From: an uncultured Campylobacter sp.
Lineage (GTDB): Bacteria; Actinomycetota; Actinomycetes; Mycobacteriales; Mycobacteriaceae
DNA: 20,670 nt
Reading direction: 5' to 3'
Assembly (NCBI GenBank): GCA_946221035.1
Contig: CAMIME010000041.1
Coordinates: 1 to 20,670, forward strand
The translations under genes were made by a program, and so were the position numbers. How positions within the stretch are numbered: the first letter of the stretch is position 1; each line of letters opens with the position of its first letter. Under the pieces are notes generated by a model. It was not told where the DNA came from and made no database searches. It saw only the letters and a list, made by a program, of their open reading frames with translations. Below, piece after piece: positions 1-7,487 of the stretch.

Positions 1-310
1 CGCGGGTGTCGTTGCCGCGGGCGAGGGCGAACTCCTCGTCCAGGTCGGTGCCGCCCGGCACCAGGCCGACGGTCAGCGCTGTCTCGAGCACCTGGTCGTA
101 GAGGGCGACGTCTGCCGGGATTGCGTAATCCTCGGTGAGCCCCAGGTCACGCAGGTGGTTGTAGTTGTTCACGCGCAGCGCGCGGGCCGCGGAACGGAAC
201 GCGTCGGCGTCGATCCGACCCGCCCAGTAGCTCTCAAGCGCGCGCTTGAGCTCGCGGTTCGCGCCGATGCGGGGGTAGCCCTCGATGGTGGCTTTAGGGA
301 ATGCAGTCAT
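1..310 (-). CDS. metE: Cobalamin-independent methionine synthase, N-terminal part (cut by window edge)
   Basis: MetE transfers a methyl group from 5-methyltetrahydropteroyl-triglutamate to homocysteine, making methionine without B12, in the cytoplasm. Only the first 103 residues are in the window. They begin MTAFPKATIEGYPRIG and continue with NRELKRALESYW, the family's opening signature (GxPRIGxxRELKxAxExYW). The family is usually about 750 residues, so most of the gene lies beyond base 1. The ATG at 310-308 has AAGGA just upstream, in the 13-base gap after the metF stop, so the two genes are almost certainly co-transcribed. MetF makes the methyltetrahydrofolate from which the MetE methyl group derives, which fits this pairing. 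Nothing looks broken in the visible part. Confidence 0.93.
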   Translation of the reverse strand, partial: MTAFPKATIEGYPRIGANRELKRALESYWAGRIDADAFRSAARALRVNNYNHLRDLGLTEDYAIPADVALYDQVLETALTVGLVPGGTDLDEEFALARGNDTR

Positions 311-323
311 GGTTGTCCTTTAT

Positions 324-1262
324 TTAATGAATACCGATGCGGTCCAAAAAGTCCCGCGTGACGTCGAGGTTGTTGTGCGTGTACACGTGCAGGCCCCCGG
401 TCCCGGCGTCCAGAATCTCCTGGGCCAGCTCAGCCGTCAGCCGCATGCCCGCCTCGTACTCGTCGTCAGCTTCGAGCAATTGCTTTTCGACGACCTCCGG
501 CACCTCTATCCCCGACAACTCCCCCATCCGCCGGACCCTCTTGAGCGAGGTCATGGGCATGATGCCGGGAATCAGGGGGATGCGCACGCCCGCCAACCGG
601 GCCACCTCAACGAATTGCAGGAAATCCTGCGCCTCGAAGAAGAGCTGGGTGATCGCGAAATCGGCGCCCAGGCGCTGCTTGGTCAGCAGCACGTCCAGGT
701 CGTGGTCGAAGTTGCGCGACTCCTCGTGGCCCTTGGGGTAGCACGCCACCGACAGGGCGAGCTTGCCGCCGGCGAGGCGAAACGCCTCCTCTTCCTGCAC
801 GTCCTGGATCAGGTTGAGCAGGTCGGTGGCGTAGCGCATGTAGCCGTCCGGCAAACCGGTTTCGGGCAGGTCGCCCCGCAGGGCGAGGAAACCGCGCACG
901 CCAGCGTCGATAAGCACCCTGATCCACTCCGCGAGCTCCTCGCGCGTGCCTGCTGTGCACGCGAGGTGCGCGATGGTGCGCAGCTCGGTGGTGCTGGCGA
1001 TGCGGGAGATGAGCGCGGCCGTGCCCTCCAGCCACTCGCTGCGCTTGGAGCTGGTGACGGAGACGTAATCCGGGTTGTACGCCGCCAGGCCTGCGATGAG
1101 TTCGTCGAGCTTGGCCATGTCCGCGTCATTTCGCGGCGGGATCAGCTCGAAACTCAGTGCCGTGCGGCTGCGGGGCCGGGGGCGGCGGCGCAGCGGCGCG
1201 TCGCCCACTCGGTCGAGCGGTGCCGAGGCGGAAAGCCGCGTCGAAGGGAAATCTTCGAACAT
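324..1262 (-). CDS. metF: 5,10-methylenetetrahydrofolate reductase
   Basis: MetF reduces 5,10-methylene-THF to 5-methyl-THF with FAD, supplying methyl groups for methionine synthesis. The 312-residue protein shows the family landmarks: SFELIPPR with Glu39, the HLACT stretch near 99-103, ALRGD with Asp131, VACYPKGH, GADFAITQLFF and IPGIMP. The length fits the family. A longer reading from a GTG at 1277 is possible, but it would place the likely ribosome site (GAAAGG, about 8 bases before the ATG at 1262) inside the gene, so I chose the ATG. About 30 Arg/Pro-rich residues precede the core barrel, which may be a natural extension. It is the first gene of the metF-metE unit and is preceded by a promoter-like pair and a palindrome. 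Confidence 0.95.
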   Translation of the reverse strand: MFEDFPSTRLSASAPLDRVGDAPLRRRPRPRSRTALSFELIPPRNDADMAKLDELIAGLAAYNPDYVSVTSSKRSEWLEGTAALISRIASTTELRTIAHLACTAGTREELAEWIRVLIDAGVRGFLALRGDLPETGLPDGYMRYATDLLNLIQDVQEEEAFRLAGGKLALSVACYPKGHEESRNFDHDLDVLLTKQRLGADFAITQLFFEAQDFLQFVEVARLAGVRIPLIPGIMPMTSLKRVRRMGELSGIEVPEVVEKQLLEADDEYEAGMRLTAELAQEILDAGTGGLHVYTHNNLDVTRDFLDRIGIH

Positions 1263-1290
1263 GGCTGAACCTTTCACTCGGCGGGATAAG

Positions 1291-1306
1291 CACCGTAAAT
1301 ACGGTG
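1291..1306. promoter_or_regulatory. Perfect palindrome at metF transcription start (candidate operator)
   Basis: CACCGTA-AA-TACGGTG has two perfect 7-base arms. It lies 29-44 bases upstream of the metF start and would cover the predicted start of transcription, the usual position for a repressor site. It does not match the TAGAC-N6-GTCTA site of the corynebacterial methionine repressor McbR as I know it, so the regulator is unknown. Confidence 0.45.
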
Positions 1307-1312
1307 TCTTGA

Positions 1313-1341
1313 AATGTATTCAGGGCCGTATTCGGCCACAA
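1313..1341 (-). promoter_or_regulatory. Candidate metF-metE promoter
   Basis: On the minus strand, TTGTGG (1341-1336) and TACATT (1318-1313) are 17 bases apart, a good sigma-A spacing with a TAnnnT -10 box. Transcription would start near 1305, about 45 bases before the metF ATG. The spacer contains a second inverted repeat, GGCCG-N4-CGGCC (1324-1337). Confidence 0.55.
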
Positions 1342-1419
1342 TCGGCCCGGCCCGTTTTCGCACGTTATCGCAGGTTATTGGGTTTCGCTCACTGAATATT
1401 AATACGCAAAATGGACAGC

Positions 1420-1448
1420 TTGGTTCACTTTCGCATAACGCTTAGTCT
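1420..1448 (+). promoter_or_regulatory. Candidate promoter of the 193-residue membrane protein gene
   Basis: TTGGTT (1420-1425) and TAGTCT (1443-1448) are 17 bases apart. Transcription would start near 1455, about 50 bases before the ATG at 1506. The boxes are moderate matches only. Confidence 0.4.
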
Positions 1449-1505
1449 GGCCCTTTCCCGCTACCCTCGGGGCTGCTAGACCCCCAAGGTAAAAAGGAGA
1501 CCACC

Positions 1506-2087
1506 ATGAACCCCGCAATGATCCCCCTCGTTTTCAAGGGCGCCAACTCGGCTTACAAGTACTTCCGCTCGCAGAACGACGAGCGCGAGCGCGACCTCTA
1601 CGCCTCGCTTCTCGACGGCCTCAAGGACAACGACCTCGACGACCTGCACGACAAGCTGGATCTGGACGAGCTCGAGGAACTCTACGGCACCGCCCGCGCA
1701 CACGCCGGCGACGTGACCCGCAGCCTCCACGACAACCTGGACCGCCGCCGCGCCGCCTTCCTGGCTGCCCTGCCCGAGCTTGAGGATGTCGAAGAGGACA
1801 AGGGCTCCACCTTCGGCACCATTGTGAAGTGGACGCTGGGCCTCGGCGCCGTGGCCGCAGGTGGCTGGGCGCTGTGGAACTACTGGCTCGAGGACAAGCT
1901 CAACTCCGAGGACGAGGACAAGAAGGATGTCCCAACCCGCACCACCACCGACACCCGCGGCAACTCCACCATCGTCTACTCCTCCCGCACGGAGGACAAT
2001 CGCGAGGCCGCCCGCGAGGATCGGGGCGCTGAGGGCTTGACCACCCTGGACACCCTCGACGACGACCAGCGCAAGGCCACGTCCTAA
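1506..2087 (+). CDS. Small single-span membrane protein of unknown function
   Basis: I do not recognise the family. The 193-residue protein starts at an ATG about 6 bases after a strong AAAAAGGAG ribosome site. Residues 1-100 are charged and probably helical, with acidic/basic patterns such as DNDLDDLHDKLDLDELEELY (41-60). One hydrophobic segment follows at about 104-127 (GTIVKWTLGLGAVAAGGW). The last 65 residues are polar, acidic and Thr-rich and look unstructured. There is no clear signal peptide, so a cytoplasmic helical head anchored by one span is likely, though the orientation is uncertain. It ends 4 bases before the convergent TetR gene, with no obvious terminator between them. It has its own candidate promoter and is divergent from metF. 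Confidence 0.85.
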   Translation: MNPAMIPLVFKGANSAYKYFRSQNDERERDLYASLLDGLKDNDLDDLHDKLDLDELEELYGTARAHAGDVTRSLHDNLDRRRAAFLAALPELEDVEEDKGSTFGTIVKWTLGLGAVAAGGWALWNYWLEDKLNSEDEDKKDVPTRTTTDTRGNSTIVYSSRTEDNREAAREDRGAEGLTTLDTLDDDQRKATS

Positions 2088-2091
2088 GGCG

Positions 2092-2649
2092 TTAGGGCCG
2101 CCAGCCGTCCATCAAGTGGCGGACGAGGCGGGTGCGCACGTCGGGGAACAGCTCGGCGAGCGGTGAAGACAGGGGGCGGGTGGCCACGATGAGCTCCGCC
2201 GCCAGTTCGTTGGGGGATTCCCCCTCCCCCACCAACCCGTGGGCGGCCGCGCGGTCCAAAAACTCTTGGACATGGTCGAAGAACGCGTCGCGCCGTAAAA
2301 CCACATCGGCCGAGCTCGGCGACCCGGGCTCGGCCGCCAGCGCAGGGGCGAGCACGCCGACGCCGGATTCCACCATCGCCCACACGTAGGATTCGAAGGC
2401 GTCGGAAGGGTTGTCGTCGAAACGCTTCAGCGTGTCGCTCAGCAGGTCGTCGAGGCGGTCGATGAAGACCAGCGCGCACGCGTGGAACAGCGCGGTCCGG
2501 GAGGGGAAATGCCGGTACAGTGTGGCAATGCCCACGCCGGCGTCCGCGGCGATCCCGTTGAGGGTGATTTCGGCCAGGGGGCGGCGGCTGATCTGGTCGA
2601 GCGCGGCGGAGATGATTTGGTCGCGTTTGGCGCGGGCGTCGGCGCGCAA
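2092..2649 (-). CDS. TetR-family transcriptional regulator
   Basis: A 185-residue DNA-binding regulator. Residues 1-50 form the TetR helix-turn-helix: RDQIISAALDQI, then ITLNGIAADAGVGIATLYRH with the typical TLYRHFPSR ending. The rest is a variable ligand-binding and dimer region, so the inducer cannot be predicted. The start is a TTG at 2649-2647, supported by a very strong GGGGAGGTGA ribosome site 4-5 bases upstream. It is divergent from the ABC ATPase/YhgE genes, with about 100 bases between. By the usual TetR arrangement it probably represses that run and itself; this is inferred from position. It converges on the 193-residue membrane protein gene. Confidence 0.9.
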   Translation of the reverse strand: MRADARAKRDQIISAALDQISRRPLAEITLNGIAADAGVGIATLYRHFPSRTALFHACALVFIDRLDDLLSDTLKRFDDNPSDAFESYVWAMVESGVGVLAPALAAEPGSPSSADVVLRRDAFFDHVQEFLDRAAAHGLVGEGESPNELAAELIVATRPLSSPLAELFPDVRTRLVRHLMDGWRP

Positions 2650-2749
2650 GATTCACCTCCCCAGAGTTTGACACGGCTTTGTTCGGGGAGCACCATAGCA
2701 CCGAGATAAATGAGAGTCCACCCTACGGTTAGGAAAAAGGGGGCCACCC
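2650..2749. promoter_or_regulatory. Divergent control region between the TetR gene and the ABC/YhgE run
   Basis: For the TetR gene (minus), TGGACT (2720-2715) and TATGGT (2697-2692) are 17 bases apart. For the rightward run, TACGGT (2724-2729) is a possible -10 box close to the ATG at 2750 (with AAAAAGGGGG before it) but has a poor -35; a perfect TTGACA (2668-2673) lacks a good -10 at normal spacing. A direct repeat AGCACC-AT-AGCACC (2689-2702) overlaps the TetR -10 box and is a candidate operator element. I found no convincing long palindrome. Confidence 0.4.
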
Positions 2750-3391
2750 ATGGCGGAGCAAGAGGAACCCCAGCGCGTCCTCATCACCCGCGACTTGGTG
2801 CTGGAAAAAGACGGGGTGCCAGAAAGCATTTCTGCAGGCAGGGGGCTCACACTGCTGAACACGAGCCGCGAGTCCTCCTCCACCTTGTTCAGCCTCGCGC
2901 TGGCCGGCCGGTACCGGCACCACAGCGGGGAGATTGAGATCAACGGCAACACGAGCCTGCGGGACCGATTCAAGGTGACCGCGCTCGCCGGCGTGCCGGA
3001 GATCGACGGGCTGGAGCGCCTCGTCTCCGTGAGAGAGGTGGTGCGCGAGCAGGTGGCGTGGGCGTCACCGTTTTTCTCGTTCGTGCCCAAGAACCAGGAG
3101 AAGTTGAAGGCGAACAAGCGGGTGGAGCCGTGGCTCGAGCCGCTCGAGCTTTACGACGTCGACTTTGACCGGCACGTGGGCGACCTGAATGTGCTGGACC
3201 GCTTCCGCCTGCGTGTGCTGCTCGCGCTGATCTCGCGACCCGAGGCTGAGATGCTCATCGTGGACGACATTGACCAGCTGAAGCAGGAGGACTTGAGGTG
3301 GGAGATGTTGAGTGACCTGCGAAGCGTCGCTAAGCAAGTGCCCGTGCTTGTGAACACCGTGAACGACACGGAGAACGAGGAGGACCTGTGA
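2750..3391 (+). CDS. Degenerate ABC-type ATPase partner of YhgE/Pip protein
   Basis: A 213-residue protein with the layout of an ABC nucleotide-binding domain but changed residues at every catalytic motif. The P-loop position, between GLTLL and TLFSLALAG (about 37-45), reads NTSRESSST, so the GxGKS/T glycines and the lysine are gone (Ser43 sits at the Lys position). The Q-loop glutamine appears to be Glu84. The LSGGQ signature reads LNVLD (146-150). Walker B keeps MLIVDD (168-173) with Asp for the catalytic Glu. No switch-loop His follows PVLVNTVN. The fold is recognisable from NTP-site spacing and from GEIEING and LISRPEAEMLIVDD. It overlaps the next gene by 4 bases (GTGA), so the two products probably work together in the membrane. 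It is intact, not frameshifted, so likely a non-hydrolysing or structural partner. Confidence 0.8.
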   Translation: MAEQEEPQRVLITRDLVLEKDGVPESISAGRGLTLLNTSRESSSTLFSLALAGRYRHHSGEIEINGNTSLRDRFKVTALAGVPEIDGLERLVSVREVVREQVAWASPFFSFVPKNQEKLKANKRVEPWLEPLELYDVDFDRHVGDLNVLDRFRLRVLLALISRPEAEMLIVDDIDQLKQEDLRWEMLSDLRSVAKQVPVLVNTVNDTENEEDL

Positions 3392-5481
3392 GCGGTCTGC
3401 ATCTGAATGCGGACTTCCGCAAGTTTGCGCACGGCAAGCTGCCGCCGCTGGCGATCCTCGCGATCGTGCTGCTGCCGCTGCTGTTCGGCGGCCTGTTCCC
3501 GTGGGCGTACTGGGACCCGCTGGGCAACATGAGCAAGATGCCCGTGGCGCTGGTGAACTCCGACGAAGGCGATGCCGGCCAGGAGGTGGTGGACAACCTC
3601 GTCGACGTGCAGCCGCTGAACTTCGTGGTGGTGAGCGCGGAGGAAGCCCGCAAGGGCATCGAGGACGGCACGTATTACCTGGGCATGGAGATCCCGACGG
3701 ACTTCACCGAGGCCGTGACCAGCGTGAACTCGGACGTGCCGCACCAGGCGAAGATCAACATCGCCCTGAACGAGACGAACGGCTTCATCCCGACGATGCT
3801 GGGCAACCAGGCGACGACCCTGGTCACGGCGGCGGTGTCGAACACGGTGGGCTCGAAGGTGGTTGACCAGCTGTTTGTGGGCATCAATACGCTCGGCGAG
3901 GGCCTGGACAAGGCTGCCGACGGCGCCGGCAAGCTCGACGACGGCGCGCAGACCGCCCACGAGGGCTCGGAGAAGCTGAACGACGGCGGCACGAAGCTTA
4001 ACGACGGCATCCAGACCCTGAACGAGAAGGTCCAGGAGCTGCCCGGCGCGGTGACCAAGCTCGATGACGGCGTGGGCAAGCTGCAAAGCGGCGCGCAGGA
4101 GCTGAATACCGGCCTGCACACGGCCGCCACCGGCGCCTCGCAGCTGTCACAGGGCCTGGACACGCTGGAGCAGGGCACGCAGCGCCTCGGCGCGGGTGCG
4201 ACCCAGATCTCCGGCGGCGTGGACAAGATCGCGGGCGTGGCCGGCAAGCTGCAGGCGGCGCAGGCTGCGTTGGAGGACATCAACGCGAACCTGAATAACG
4301 TCATCCGCGACCTGGATGCCTCCCCCATCCCCGGCTCGAACGAGCTGGCGGCGCAGGCGCGCGCGGCCCAGGCGCAACTGAACTCGGGTGCGCTCACCGG
4401 CGCGCTGGACAACGATCTCGTGGGCCAGCTGGGGCTGCTGCAAAGTGGCGCCGCCGAGCTTGCGAAGCAGCTCTCCGACCCCGAGTCGCAGTACCTCGGC
4501 GGCGTGAACAAGGCCGTCGCCGCCGCACGCCAGCTCGTCGACGGGCTGCAGAAGCTTGACGACGGCTCCGGCGCCCTCCTCGCCGGCATCACCACCCTGA
4601 AGGACGGCACGTCCAAGCTGGTGGTGGCCGCGAGCACCGCGACGGACGCGACCTCCAAGCTGGCGGACGGTTCCAACCAGCTCGTGGTGGGCCTGGGCGA
4701 TTTGAACGAGGGCCTGGTGAAGCTTTCCGACGGCACCGGCGAGCTGTCCATGCAGCTCTCCGACGGCGCCGAGAAGGCCCCGCGCTGGGAAGGCACCCGC
4801 CTCAACCGCGCCGTGGAGGCAGCCTCCAACCCGGTGGTGACAAACAGCGTTGGCGACAGCATCACCTACTTCGGTAAGGGCCTGTCCCCCTTCTTCCTCT
4901 CCCTGTCCCTGTGGTTCGGCGCGCTGATCACCTACATGATCTACCCGCAGTTCTCGCGCCGCGCGATCGACTCGGGCACGAACCCGATCCGCGTGCACCT
5001 GAACACGGTGATCCCGGCGATCATCGTGGGCACGGCGCAATCGATCGTGCTGTGGCTGATGCAGATGTACATCCTCGACGTCGATCCGCAGCACCCGCTG
5101 GCGCTTCTGGCCGCGCTGATCTTCATCGACTGGGTCTTTGTCACCTGCGTCACCGCCTTAAACACCACGTTCGGCCCCGCACCCGGCCGCCTGATCACGA
5201 TGGCCCTGATGTCGCTGCAGCTGGTGGCGTCTAACGGCATCTACCCGCCGGAGGTGCAGCCGGAGTTCATCCAGTGGGTGCACAGCTGGGACCCGATGCG
5301 CTTCTCAGTGGACCTGGTGCGCTACGGCCTGTTCTCCACCTCCAGCTACGACCCGCGCATGTGGACCGCCGTGACCGTGCTCTTCTTCGTCGGCGCCGGC
5401 GCGTTCGCCCTGTCGTGCTTCTCCCTGTGGTTCCGGCGCACGCTGCGCAAGTCCCACCTCCACCCGGAGATTAAGGTCTAG
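3388..5481 (+). CDS. YhgE/Pip-family membrane protein (ABC-2-like)
   Basis: A 697-residue membrane protein. The start is the GTG at 3388, overlapping the upstream stop, with GAGGAGG before it. There is one N-terminal span (about 20-40, LAILAIVLLPLLFGGLFPWA), then the family-typical WDPLGNMSKMPVALVNSDEG. A large exported domain follows, with heptad-like repeats rich in KLxDGxxxLxxG at about 169-285 and 385-458, expected to form long helices. Five spans lie at roughly 502-519, 541-563, 570-591, 597-617 and 658-683. This matches YhgE/Pip proteins (phage infection protein relatives, distantly related to type VII secretion EsaA and ABC-2 permeases). The substrate is unknown; export of an envelope component is inference. 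It is co-transcribed with the degenerate ATPase and probably with the two genes downstream. Confidence 0.9.
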   Translation: MSGLHLNADFRKFAHGKLPPLAILAIVLLPLLFGGLFPWAYWDPLGNMSKMPVALVNSDEGDAGQEVVDNLVDVQPLNFVVVSAEEARKGIEDGTYYLGMEIPTDFTEAVTSVNSDVPHQAKINIALNETNGFIPTMLGNQATTLVTAAVSNTVGSKVVDQLFVGINTLGEGLDKAADGAGKLDDGAQTAHEGSEKLNDGGTKLNDGIQTLNEKVQELPGAVTKLDDGVGKLQSGAQELNTGLHTAATGASQLSQGLDTLEQGTQRLGAGATQISGGVDKIAGVAGKLQAAQAALEDINANLNNVIRDLDASPIPGSNELAAQARAAQAQLNSGALTGALDNDLVGQLGLLQSGAAELAKQLSDPESQYLGGVNKAVAAARQLVDGLQKLDDGSGALLAGITTLKDGTSKLVVAASTATDATSKLADGSNQLVVGLGDLNEGLVKLSDGTGELSMQLSDGAEKAPRWEGTRLNRAVEAASNPVVTNSVGDSITYFGKGLSPFFLSLSLWFGALITYMIYPQFSRRAIDSGTNPIRVHLNTVIPAIIVGTAQSIVLWLMQMYILDVDPQHPLALLAALIFIDWVFVTCVTALNTTFGPAPGRLITMALMSLQLVASNGIYPPEVQPEFIQWVHSWDPMRFSVDLVRYGLFSTSSYDPRMWTAVTVLFFVGAGAFALSCFSLWFRRTLRKSHLHPEIKV

Positions 5482-5491
5482 GCTGGGCCGC

Positions 5492-5929
5492 ATGTTCAAA
5501 CTCTTCACCAAAAAAGACAAGACCGACCTCCGCCTAACCTCCCTCGCACTGCGCGTACCCACCGGCCTGTACATCCTCGAAGCAGGCATTGACAAGTTCG
5601 GCCTGGATAAAGACGGCGCCGAGGGCCTGCGCGACATGGCTGCCGGCGGCATCGGGGCGCTGAAGGAGTTCGACCCGGAGACCTTCGGCAAGGCCCTCGC
5701 CACCGCCGAGACCGCCATCGGCGCAGCACTCCTGTGCCCCTGGGTACCCAACCGCCTCGCCGGCGCCAGCCTCATCGCGTTCGGCAGCGGCCTTCTGACC
5801 ATGTACTTCGGCGAGGACAAGTACACCAAGTCCGACGGCATCCGCCCGTCCATGAAGGGTTCCTCGCTGGGTAAGGACTCCTGGCTCGTGGGCACCGGCC
5901 TCGCGCTGGCCGCCCTACCCAAGAAGTAG
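5492..5929 (+). CDS. DoxX-like small membrane protein
   Basis: A 145-residue protein with about three or four hydrophobic stretches. The first is SLALRVPTGLYILEAGIDKF (about 17-36), resembling the first helix of DoxX-family proteins. Others lie around 68-85 (ALATAETAIGAALLCPWV) and 88-106 (LAGASLIAFGSGLLTMYFG), with a short one at the C-terminus. The N-terminal KKDK and C-terminal PKK suggest cytoplasmic ends. DoxX-like proteins are poorly defined, often linked to redox or quinone-dependent roles, so no reaction is assigned. The ATG lies 10 bases after the YhgE stop and the stop overlaps the next start by one base (TAGTG), so it is very likely in the same operon. The ribosome site is weak, suggesting coupled translation. 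Confidence 0.75.
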   Translation: MFKLFTKKDKTDLRLTSLALRVPTGLYILEAGIDKFGLDKDGAEGLRDMAAGGIGALKEFDPETFGKALATAETAIGAALLCPWVPNRLAGASLIAFGSGLLTMYFGEDKYTKSDGIRPSMKGSSLGKDSWLVGTGLALAALPKK

Positions 5930-7422
5930 TGATCCGCCGCGTCTCCGCCGCCGTCGCTGCCGCCCTGCTCGCAAGCAGCGTCGTGGCACCGCAGGCGGAG
6001 GCGCTCACGCTTCGCTGCCACCCCGTCCACGTCATCCAGGCGGCCGGGACGGGGTTTTCCCATTCCTGGCACCCGGACGCCCGCGACACACTTTTCGACG
6101 ACTCCTCCTCCCCCGCCGACGGCCTCCAAATCCGCTTCGGCGCCCGCACCGTCACCACCTTTCAGGTGAAGTACCCGGCCTCACTAGGTCGCTTTAGCGC
6201 GCTCAGCGGCACAATTGAGGGATCGGAGGCCGCCACCTACGGCGAATCCATCCGCTACGGCCGCGACGTGGCCACCCTCGAGATGGAGACCGTCGCGCGG
6301 CAGTGCCCCTCCACCCGCTTCATCCTCATCGGTTACTCCCAGGGCGCCCACCTCATCGGCGACGCCGCGGCCGAGGTCGCCGCGGGTCTCGTGCCGGGCG
6401 TCACGGCAGACCACATCGCCGCCGTTGTCCTCTTCGCGGACCCCGCCCGCGCACCGCTTGCGCAGCCTGTGGAGGAGCGCCGAAGGTCTCGTCGATACGC
6501 AGCGGCACCGCCGGGCGTCGAAGCCGCTAACTTTGAGACCGTCCAGGTCGGCGGCACGCACCTCGACCCGACGCGCGTCGGCATGGCCGGCACCCGCCCC
6601 CGCAGCTTCAACGGCCTGCAGGGCAAGGTGCTCTCCCTGTGCAGCGGCGACGACATGGCCTGCGCCACCCCGCCGGATTCCGTGATCCGCGCCGTCGCGG
6701 ACGTTGCCATGCGCGACGTCACGCCCGGCCCGCCCAACGCCATCACCGGCATCCGCGTCGCGCGTCTGACCACGGCACTCGGGTCCGGCCTCAGCTTTTC
6801 GGAGGCGCTCGCGCAATCAGGGCTTTCGCTTATCGACGTCTCCGTCGCCCCCCAAATCCTCATCGAAACCTCACTGGTCCTCCGCGCCCTTTACGACCAC
6901 ACCGCGGCGGGAAACCCCACCCCACCGGAGCAGCTGGCGGCCGTGGCAGTGCTCTCCGCCGCCCCAAACCTGATCAAGGAGGGCGCGGCGTGGCCCTGGT
7001 TGTTCCCGGCCCTGCACGCGCTGCGTGACCAGGTTCCCGGCCCCTCCTGGTTCGACGTGGCGCTGGAGGCGCTCCACCTTGTCGACGCCACCGAGCGCCT
7101 CGCCCTCACCCTCTCCCACATGGGTGTGCTCCCCGATGTGGTCACCGGCACCGACGGTCGGCGCGCCGCGGCCTATTCGCTCGCCTCGGACATATCCGAA
7201 TCGGTCATCGACCGCTTAGGCCTTCGGCCCGCCGCCGACGCCAACCCCGGGTTGGTCGAGTCCGCCGCGCTGGCCGGCGACTTCGGGCCGCGCCACCAGT
7301 CGTATTACAAGCTGGGCTACACCTCGATCCCGGGCGGCTTCAGCGTCGCCGGTGAGACCGGGTACGACTTCGCGTTGGGGTGGATGTCTGAGGTGGTGCG
7401 CGGAGTCGTCGATACGCAATAG
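5929..7422 (+). CDS. Secreted cutinase-like serine esterase with a large insertion
   Basis: A 497-residue alpha/beta-hydrolase. Residues 1-25 are a clear signal peptide (MIRRVSAAVAAALLASS, cut near AEA). The cutinase core follows: VHVIQAAGTG, then the nucleophile elbow GYSQGA with Ser137, then VVLFADPARAP and LCSGDDMAC (238-245), where cutinases carry the catalytic Asp between two cysteines. Cutinases normally have the catalytic His some 10-15 residues later; none is seen there. The best candidate is His456 in RHQSYYKLGY, after about 210 extra residues (246-455) rich in Ala/Leu helices. Family members are about 200-300 residues, so this is unusually long. In mycolate-containing bacteria such enzymes act on envelope or exogenous lipids; the substrate here is unknown. 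The GTG start overlaps the DoxX stop by one base. Confidence 0.85.
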   Translation: MIRRVSAAVAAALLASSVVAPQAEALTLRCHPVHVIQAAGTGFSHSWHPDARDTLFDDSSSPADGLQIRFGARTVTTFQVKYPASLGRFSALSGTIEGSEAATYGESIRYGRDVATLEMETVARQCPSTRFILIGYSQGAHLIGDAAAEVAAGLVPGVTADHIAAVVLFADPARAPLAQPVEERRRSRRYAAAPPGVEAANFETVQVGGTHLDPTRVGMAGTRPRSFNGLQGKVLSLCSGDDMACATPPDSVIRAVADVAMRDVTPGPPNAITGIRVARLTTALGSGLSFSEALAQSGLSLIDVSVAPQILIETSLVLRALYDHTAAGNPTPPEQLAAVAVLSAAPNLIKEGAAWPWLFPALHALRDQVPGPSWFDVALEALHLVDATERLALTLSHMGVLPDVVTGTDGRRAAAYSLASDISESVIDRLGLRPAADANPGLVESAALAGDFGPRHQSYYKLGYTSIPGGFSVAGETGYDFALGWMSEVVRGVVDTQ

Positions 7423-7446
7423 CCCCGCGCTCTTTGGGCACGCAAA

Positions 7447-7470
7447 AGGGCCCGCCATGTGGCGGGCCCT
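7447..7470 (-). terminator. Terminator for the 1560-residue surface protein gene (possibly bidirectional)
   Basis: AGGGCCCGCC-ATGT-GGCGGGCCCT forms a perfect 10-bp stem. On the minus strand it is followed by TTTTGC, making a good rho-independent terminator 18 bases after the surface-gene stop. It also lies 24 bases after the cutinase stop and may serve both converging genes. Confidence 0.85.
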
Positions 7471-7487
7471 GCGGTGGCTAGCTGCTA

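Noticed and set aside
1263..1277. metF start at GTG 1277
   Set aside because: The ribosome site GAAAGG would lie inside the gene; the ATG at 1262 is correctly spaced from it.
1263..1505. SAM or cobalamin riboswitch, or an McbR site, before metF
   Set aside because: The predicted leader is only about 45 bases with no known riboswitch core, and no TAGAC-N6-GTCTA motif is present.
6460..6560. Frameshift in the cutinase gene around the basic ERRRSRRYAAAPP stretch
   Set aside because: The frame continues into cutinase-like sequence (MAGTRPRSFNGL, LCSGDDMAC), so the stretch is unusual but not broken.
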